42,038 nucleotides of DNA, from assembly GCA_001275005.1 (NCBI GenBank), contig JWZX01002188.1, positions 1-42,038 on the forward strand, in the 5' to 3' direction. Under the pieces are notes generated by a model. It was not told the origin of the DNA and ran no database searches. It saw nothing but the letters and a program-made list of their open reading frames with translations. The translations under genes and the position numbers were made by a program. The stretch's first letter is position 1. Each line of letters begins with the position of its first letter. Source of the DNA: Chrysochromulina tobinii (lineage: Eukaryota > Haptophyta > Prymnesiales > Chrysochromulinaceae). Below, piece after piece: positions 36,351 to 42,038 of the stretch.

Positions 36351-38836
36351 TTATACATTATTCACTGCGTCGAGCTGCCAGACGTTGATAGCAGACGTCG
36401 GCAATGTCGCGTCATTGCCGAGGAGAGCGACCTCCTTGGCCCGATCGGAGGCGGGCGCCACGTACACGACGAAGGCAGTCGCATTGTTCACGATCAGCTC
36501 GAGGATCGAATGATCGAGGATCGCGTGGATGCGCCAGCCGTCCTCGGCACCCTCACCGCACGTGGCAGCCGTGCACTGGGGCGGCAGCGGCCCCGCACGC
36601 ACGAGAGTGTTGCCCTGGAGCGTCGCGTTCACTGCCACTAGACCAACGGAGGGCAGCAGCTTGATGGTCGTCGCATTGACGCCGTCGCCAAACACGCTTA
36701 TCCCGCACGCGTCAGTGGGGCCCGCGGCGTCGGCACATGAAGCTGGTAGTGTCGCGTACACCTCTGCACGCATGCCCGCGTCCGCCGGAGCGACGGCGGT
36801 CAATCGCGCCGTCGTGAGCTCGGGTACAAACCGTTGGAGCAGCGATCGGTCGGGGGCGAGCGCGAGATCACGTGAGATCGATTGGGCCGACCCGAGGTTT
36901 GCGAGGAAGGGCATGTCGGAGGGGGCGGGCCCCGTCCACCCGATGAGCACGCGCCGTCCCGGCACCGTCACCTGATCCACCTGCTCGCTCCCGAGCGTGC
37001 GAGCCATGCTGAAGCCGCGGCTTGCCTTGCCCGAGAGCAAATCGAGGCGCGGCGGGACTGCCAGCCGGGCAGCCGGGGCACTGAGACGGGCAGCCGGGGC
37101 GCCGAGACGGGCAGCCGGGGCGGCGGCTGCGGCCGCGTCCCTTGCTTCCACATCCCGCAGAAGACGGGGGAAGGCAGCGGTGGTGGTGGTGGCCCAGCCG
37201 AGACGCACCTTGAAGCCGCCCGCCTTGTTATCGACCGGTATCTGGATGTTCCGCTGGTTGTTTGAGATCTGGATGGCGAGGCGCACGAGCTCATCGTTGG
37301 GTACGCTCAGCCCGGTCACGTTGATGTGCAACGGCGGGCTGTACTGCGTGAAATTATCAAAGGAGTAGTTGCACAGGGGGGGCGAGCGGTACAGAGTGGC
37401 CAGCACGCCGCCGCTCGCGTCGATGAGGACGACGGTGGCGGTGGATGCTCCTCCCGGGCACGGAGCGGAGCCACAGTAGCCTGCGATGTAGCGGAAGCTG
37501 AGAGCAACGCGCTCGATGACGTGACCAGGCGCGAGCACACCGCCGCCGACGAGGACCGTGCCACTCCCCCCCGGGCCGCCTGAGCGCACGTTCGAGCCGC
37601 TCGTCGCGTCATCCGCGGGTCCATGGCTGCTCTCAGCCTGGCCTGAAAGGATCAGGTCCCCGAGAGTGGAGGAGGGCAGCTCGACTTCGCCGCTCGGGTC
37701 ATACGGGAGCGGCAGCGGGCGCAGCGAGAATGCGCCCCAGTCGACCATCTGTTGTCCAGGCATCACAAGACGCATGGGCTGCCCAGGCGGCTGTTCTATC
37801 ACAAAGTATGAGGTGGTGCCGCTGCAGCAGCCGTCGCCACCGCCATTCCCGCCCACGTTGTTAAGGAACAGGCGCGTGCCCGTGCCGCCCGCCGCTTCGG
37901 GATACGGATCCCCCGGGAGTGAGCCCAGGTAGTCGATGGTCACAAACTCTTTTGAGAGGAAGCCGTCGCTTAGCACGGTCGCGTTCGTCTCGAAGACGTT
38001 GCCGACGTACGTCCAAATGGCCGCCTCGCCTCGCAGCGCGGGCGAGCTCCACATGCCGAGTATGCCGCCCGCATGGCATGGGAGGGCGCGCGTCGTCGAG
38101 TTGCACCCATCCATCGACAGAAGCACGTACCAGTTCCCGTCGTCGGCCTCGCGCCACGGGCGCGCGGGATCGTACGGAATCGCGCGCCAAAACGATACGT
38201 TGAAGAGGTACTCGGGAGCCGCATCGTTCCATTTATTCAGATCGTCGTCGAGGGCACACCGAAGCTCCAAGGGCACGTCCCAAGGCGCGCCGCCGGCCAC
38301 GCCCTTTTCGAGCTGCTGCACTGCCGAAAGCCAGCGCACACGGCACCCGTCGCAGGATCCCTGGCGATGAAGCCGCTGCACGGGTCGCTCTGGCTGTCCA
38401 TGCCGGCGTACGTCTCATGCACCGCGTTCGGGCCGTGGGGAGCCGTCTGCCAGCGGACCAGGTCAGAAGAGATGGCGTGGTTCCAACCGGTACCTTGAAA
38501 CACGTGATGCACTCCGTAGTATGTGATGCAACCCGCAATGTCGTGCCAGCCCCCACGATCGCTCACGACCGTAGGCGTGAAGTGCACCTTGGGATGCAGA
38601 TAGTCAGCGCCTGGGTACGCCAACAACGCAGGGACAAGCATTAGATTTATCGTCGGTGATGAGGTGCTCGTGCATGTGGCGCTCGCTTGGACGCGGTATG
38701 CCGGCTGACGAAACTTGGCGTGCGCTACAGGAACATCCCAGGAATGGAACAGAAATACCCCGATCCTTGTCATGTGGTGGTTGCATCGGAAATTTCCATG
38801 CATTTTCTCATCCGCGACGTTCTTCCCGAGTTTCAT
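36351..38836 (-). CDS. GH32 beta-fructosidase-like protein with frame break
   Basis: Two minus-strand frames, 38836-38237 and 38381-36351, form one glycoside hydrolase family 32 protein (invertase/inulinase type, cleaving beta-fructosides). The N-terminal part has HPKVHFTP, WHDIAGCITYYGVHHVFQ (the WMNDPNG nucleophile region, Asp kept), GWNHAISSDLVRW and DPCSGFIARDP. The second has WDVPLELRCALDDDLNKW, FWRAIPYDPARPW (RDP region), FVTIDYLGSLPG, VDWGAF, and the beta-sandwich end AILDHSILELIVNNATAFVV. The frames meet near TTTT/CCC at 38302-38308; one missing base there would explain the break, so it is either a frameshift mutation or a sequence error. MTRIGVFLFHSWDVPVAHA (start 38773) may be a signal peptide. 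A secreted or vacuolar sugar-cleaving enzyme is likely if intact. Confidence 0.75.
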
Positions 38837-38916
38837 AAAGGGCGCTCTATCGGGACGTCCTCGCCTACGCCCCCGGTGGCGCTCGTCGAGGAGCTCGCGG
38901 GCCGTGTGCTACGTCC
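38837..38916. promoter_or_regulatory. Divergent promoter, GH32 and MATE genes
   Basis: Only 80 bp separate the outermost start codons; 143 bp if the GH32 signal-peptide Met is used. No defined element was identified. Confidence 0.3.
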
Positions 38917-41013
38917 ATGCCCAAGGTTGGCAGCAGGGATTCGAAAATGAAGCAGACGAAGCAACCCGTGTCGTACGGCAACGACGACGACGCCGAGGAT
39001 CACGACGATTATAACGACGATGTGCACGACGCTAGCCTCGCCTTTGAGGGCGGCGAGGACAACTACGATGACGACGATGACGGCGGCGCCGGCGCGGGTG
39101 GCAACGGCGGTCCGCGCAAATCCAAGTCCAAGGGCGCCATTCGTTCCGTGGGACGCAGCATCGGCACAGCAGCAGCAGCAGCAGCAGCATCCGCCGCAGT
39201 CAGCGCCAGCCAAGCGCAAGCCGCCTGTGCCGCCGCCGCCGCCACATCAGCAGCAGCAGCCACCGCAGCAGCCTCTGCTGCCGCCGCAGCCGCGCGTAGC
39301 CCAACGTCTGTGATCTTAGGCCGAGCTCCCGCGCGTCAAGCCAACAAGGAGCTGCAGGACCCAGCTGGCAGGAGCGCGGCAGCCACGGAGACACAGCCCC
39401 GACCAGCGGCAGCTGACATGGTGCCACGGGGCTCAGCGGCAGAGGCCAAGCAGCACCTCAGCCCCATCGGCGCGGCGGATGCCCGCGGCGTTTGTGCTCG
39501 AGTGTGGAGCGAGGCTGGGACTCTCTCGCTGCTCGCCTATCCACAGACCATCTCAGGCCTGACGAACTTTGTACCACGGCTCCTGGCTCTCGTGGCCGTA
39601 GGTCATCTGGAGAATGGGGCGGTGCTCATCGGGGCAGCCGGCATTGGCGGCATGTACTCCAACTTTGCGCATCTGATGATGATCAAAGCGACGGCCTACG
39701 GGGCGACTCCACTCTTCTCGCAGGCGTTCGGTGCGGGCAATCATCGGCGCTTGGGCCTGGTCCTCATGCGCGTGCTCCTCCTGCATGCTCTCATGTCCGT
39801 GTGCCTCTCCTTACCGCTCACCTACCTTGCGGGGCCTCTGCTCGCCACGGCGGGCCTGCCGGAGGCTGTGGCCGCGCACGTGCAGACCTTTGTATGGATT
39901 CGGCTCGTGGGCGCGCCGGGCATGTTCGTCGCGAACGACGTGCAGGCTTTCCTGAACGCACAGCGCTGCGTGCGCCTGCCGATGCTCGTCAACTTGGTAG
40001 GGAGCCTCTTCCAAGCTGTGCTCCTCTTTCCTCTGACCGCGGCGATCGGCTTCGTCGGCGCGCCGTGGGCGATGACCATGGTCGAGCTCTTGCAAGGGGG
40101 GCTCCTCTGCGCTGCCTCGCCATGGCTGCTGGGCCGCCAACGGCTGCGTTCGTGGCCCGCCTGGTGGCGCGAGCGCCGCGAGGCGTGCCGAGGTTGGGCC
40201 GAGATTGTGAACAAGGGAGCCCCCGCGGCCGTGATGGTCGTGAGTGAATGGTTCGGTTGGGAGTGTACGCTGTTCGTGGCGAGCGGGCTGTGCCCGCGCA
40301 CCACCGACAGCTGCCCCGCCGTCGACGCGATCCCAATCTGCACCACCGTCTTTGTGTGCCAATTCATCATTGCGTTCGGCGTGTGCCTTGCGATGGGGAA
40401 TCGGGTGGGCAATCTGCTCGGCGAGGGGCGTCCCGCCGACGCACGCTTCTGCGCGAGGACTGCGTGGGGCATGGCCGCCGGCGTGCAGCTTGTGAGCGCG
40501 ACCCTCATCCTCAGCTTTCGCAGGCCGATCGCGTCGTTCTTCGTCGAGGACGGCGAAGTGCTCGCGCATGTGAGTGAGCTCATGCCGATCACCACCGCGT
40601 ACTCCATGCTCGCGACGATGGCCTCGGGACTCAGTCATCAGCTGCAATTCGGCCTCGGCGCCAATCTGCAGGTTCCCGCGGCGATCAACTTCACGTGCTT
40701 CTTCGGCATCGGCGTGCCGCTCGGCGCCGTCCTCGCCTACCAGGCAGGGCTAGGGGTGCGAGGGCTGTGGGCCGGTCTCATCCTCGCGATGCTGCTCATC
40801 ATCATCGGCCAGTATGTGCACCTCTATCGCACGGTGGACTGGCAGGCGGCGTCGCAACGGGCGCGCGAGCGGGCCGCGAAGGATGCGACCGGCGCCGACG
40901 AGAACGAGGGCCGTGGGCTCGCGGCGGCAGATGCTGCTCTGCCTACAGGTCTGCCTGCGGACTGGCGATCCACGAAGGAGAAGGCCGTCGAGCCGTTGGA
41001 TGATGTTTTGTAA
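38917..41013 (+). CDS. MATE-family multidrug/toxin extrusion transporter
   Basis: The 698-residue product has an N-terminal cytoplasmic region of about 190 residues with an acidic Asp/Tyr/Asn tract, a basic patch RKSKSKGAIRSVGRS and Ala runs. The MATE core (about 196-640) begins VWSEAGTLSLLAYPQTISGL and shows about 12 hydrophobic helices, TAYGATPLFSQAFGAGNHRR after helix 2, FVWIRLVGAPGMFVANDVQAF, and the second-half counterpart MGNRVGNLLGEGRPADARF. MATE proteins export organic cations and metabolites with H+ or Na+; the substrate is not predictable. The C-terminus is a charged tail (RARERAAKDATGADE). The first ATG is used; a second at MKQTKQP (38947) is equally possible. Confidence 0.92.
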   Translation: MPKVGSRDSKMKQTKQPVSYGNDDDAEDHDDYNDDVHDASLAFEGGEDNYDDDDDGGAGAGGNGGPRKSKSKGAIRSVGRSIGTAAAAAAASAAVSASQAQAACAAAAATSAAAATAAASAAAAAARSPTSVILGRAPARQANKELQDPAGRSAAATETQPRPAAADMVPRGSAAEAKQHLSPIGAADARGVCARVWSEAGTLSLLAYPQTISGLTNFVPRLLALVAVGHLENGAVLIGAAGIGGMYSNFAHLMMIKATAYGATPLFSQAFGAGNHRRLGLVLMRVLLLHALMSVCLSLPLTYLAGPLLATAGLPEAVAAHVQTFVWIRLVGAPGMFVANDVQAFLNAQRCVRLPMLVNLVGSLFQAVLLFPLTAAIGFVGAPWAMTMVELLQGGLLCAASPWLLGRQRLRSWPAWWRERREACRGWAEIVNKGAPAAVMVVSEWFGWECTLFVASGLCPRTTDSCPAVDAIPICTTVFVCQFIIAFGVCLAMGNRVGNLLGEGRPADARFCARTAWGMAAGVQLVSATLILSFRRPIASFFVEDGEVLAHVSELMPITTAYSMLATMASGLSHQLQFGLGANLQVPAAINFTCFFGIGVPLGAVLAYQAGLGVRGLWAGLILAMLLIIIGQYVHLYRTVDWQAASQRARERAAKDATGADENEGRGLAAADAALPTGLPADWRSTKEKAVEPLDDVL

Positions 41014-41353
41014 TGGAGTTTATCTTGGCTCTTCGAGTTCCTTACGCCTGTAACAACAACAAAAAATGAAGCCGAGGTGTTAATTGGGTTCTCCGACGAT
41101 TTGTGGAGGCTCCTGCGAAACTTAGATAAAAATATCCGATGCCGAAGCCCGCAGCGTAAGATCTAACATTGCCCCGAAAAGGCAAGAGGTTGCAGACAAA
41201 AAGAGACATAAAAACCTCATCCTTCATACGGACGTGTCACACAGAAAATCGGCGGCGCATCGCTCGCTCGCGCGCGCCTTTCGGGACTGCGTTCGTCGGT
41301 GTGGGGTACGACGAGCCTTGCCGATTCATCACCCCTCGAGCACACCAAGACTA
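41014..41353. other. Intergenic region, no gene seen
   Basis: This AT-richer 340-bp spacer follows the MATE gene and precedes the second homeodomain gene. It should hold the MATE 3' UTR and the promoter of the homeodomain copy. No similarity to the region upstream of copy 1 was noticed, and no RNA gene. Confidence 0.5.
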
Positions 41354-42038
41354 ATGCAGTCGGCCGAGGAACCTAAAGCAGCACGCCCGCTGCCGACATC
41401 CATACAAGCTGAGGGTGAGGCATTGCTCACAGAGGCGCGAAGACCCAGGACCAAGACCTCGGATAGTAGCAGCCCATGGCCGAGCGGGGCCATGCTGGGC
41501 ACAAGCCGGCCGCTGCTGACGCCGTTGCCATTCTTCACGCCCCCCGGCTCGGACGGGACGCAGCCAGGCGACCGGGAGCCCCAGTCGACTGACCCCTCCC
41601 CGACCGGGAAGATCATGCCATGCTTGTCATACAGCCGCGGAGGAGGAGAGAAGCTGAGGTTTGCGGCTTCTGGGCATGGACCATCGCCCACATCGACCCT
41701 CGAGGCCATGAACAACCTCACATTGGGAGGTGCGAACTGGCAGCAATGTCCACCAGGATATGTGTTCCTGCCCTCCCCCGTCCCGCCGGCCATGCAATCG
41801 CTCGAGGCGCATGTAGGCGGCCTCGACTTGGACGTGACCGACGCGAAATCGAAGCTCGAGGAAAGACAGTCTTTCGAGTCGGATAGCTCGTGCTGGTCGC
41901 ATGCGACGACGAAGCTCGAGGACGACAATGGGGTGGAAGAGGACAACGGAGGGGTGGGAGAGGACAACGGTGAGGTGGAAGAGGAGGCTTCCAATCAGCA
42001 GAGTGTGAACGGCTCCCCAAGCAACCCACATGAGCAGC
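41354..42038 (+). CDS. Homeodomain-gene paralogue, copy 2, 3' end outside window
   Basis: The frame from the ATG at 41354 (MQSAEEPKAARPLPTS) is open to the window edge, 228 codons. From MLGTSRPLLTPLPFFTPPGS onward it aligns with copy 1 at 36111, but in the opposite orientation. It has 45 or more extra N-terminal residues and a 59-residue segment (41598-41774, with GGANWQQCPPGYVFLPS) that copy 1 lacks. The last ~215 nt, encoding DVTDAKSKLEERQSFESDSS to NGSPSNPHEQ, differ from copy 1 at only about two positions. In copy 1 the homeodomain begins right after this point, so it is expected just beyond the edge. Function as a DNA-binding protein is inferred from copy 1. Confidence 0.78.
   Translation, partial: MQSAEEPKAARPLPTSIQAEGEALLTEARRPRTKTSDSSSPWPSGAMLGTSRPLLTPLPFFTPPGSDGTQPGDREPQSTDPSPTGKIMPCLSYSRGGGEKLRFAASGHGPSPTSTLEAMNNLTLGGANWQQCPPGYVFLPSPVPPAMQSLEAHVGGLDLDVTDAKSKLEERQSFESDSSCWSHATTKLEDDNGVEEDNGGVGEDNGEVEEEASNQQSVNGSPSNPHEQ

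Noticed and set aside
38315-38345. A 26-nt intron as the cause of the GH32 frame break
   Set aside because: It would be far shorter than any other intron here and would remove residues (CAGFRQC) that look conserved; a one-base error or mutation at the homopolymer is simpler.
1-42038. Transposon, integrase or viral gene block
   Set aside because: No transposase, reverse transcriptase, integrase or capsid motif was seen; repeats found are tandem or flank introns.

Overview
The window looks like nuclear DNA from a GC-rich, gene-dense unicellular eukaryote, most probably a marine microalga of the haptophyte or pelagophyte type. The evidence is spliceosomal introns in otherwise long open frames, eukaryote-only families (USP deubiquitinase with ZnF-UBP, NOL9/GRC3, kinesin-like motor, p25-alpha, homeodomain, C-type lectin), a hydroxyproline-rich type wall protein, Ala/Arg/Pro low-complexity runs, and intergenic DNA that is shorter and more AT-rich than the genes. 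The lineage is an inference from style and family content; no organelle, bacterial or viral hallmark was seen.

Layout, left to right: (1) an edge-truncated minus-strand gene with a TIR-like effector module and an RRM-like insert; (2) an aldehyde dehydrogenase superfamily protein (minus) head-to-head with a membrane-tailed ubiquitin-specific protease (plus); (3) a GNAT acetyltransferase (minus) only 24 bp from a p25-alpha/coiled-coil gene (plus) with three clear introns and one candidate; (4) a single-chain lectin / multi-TM / TIR-like receptor (minus); (5) NOL9/GRC3 polynucleotide kinase (minus, two introns) head-to-head with a Pro-rich, Cys-repeat surface protein (plus); (6) a coiled-coil protein (plus), a very large kinesin-like protein (minus) and, head-to-head with it, a zinc-ribbon coiled-coil protein with SFI1-like ends (plus, one intron); (7) a homeodomain gene (minus), a GH32 beta-fructosidase-like gene with a frame break (minus), a MATE transporter (plus), and an edge-truncated second copy of the homeodomain gene in inverted orientation.

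The genes do not form a metabolic pathway. Two themes recur. There are several candidate cytoskeleton or basal-body proteins (p25-alpha, kinesin-like, coiled coil, SFI1-like) and two unrelated proteins with TIR-like modules, one joined to a lectin ectodomain.

The strongest genome-level signal concerns the introns. Seven introns or intron candidates in three genes all lie in phase 0 and are all flanked by direct repeats, so that the start of the intron copies the start of the downstream exon (or the end of the upstream exon). Four of them carry imperfect TGATGRCCYC-type decamer arrays, and several share a 3' end close to ATTGCCTCCCTCATCAG. This is what introner insertion or segmental duplication would leave behind.
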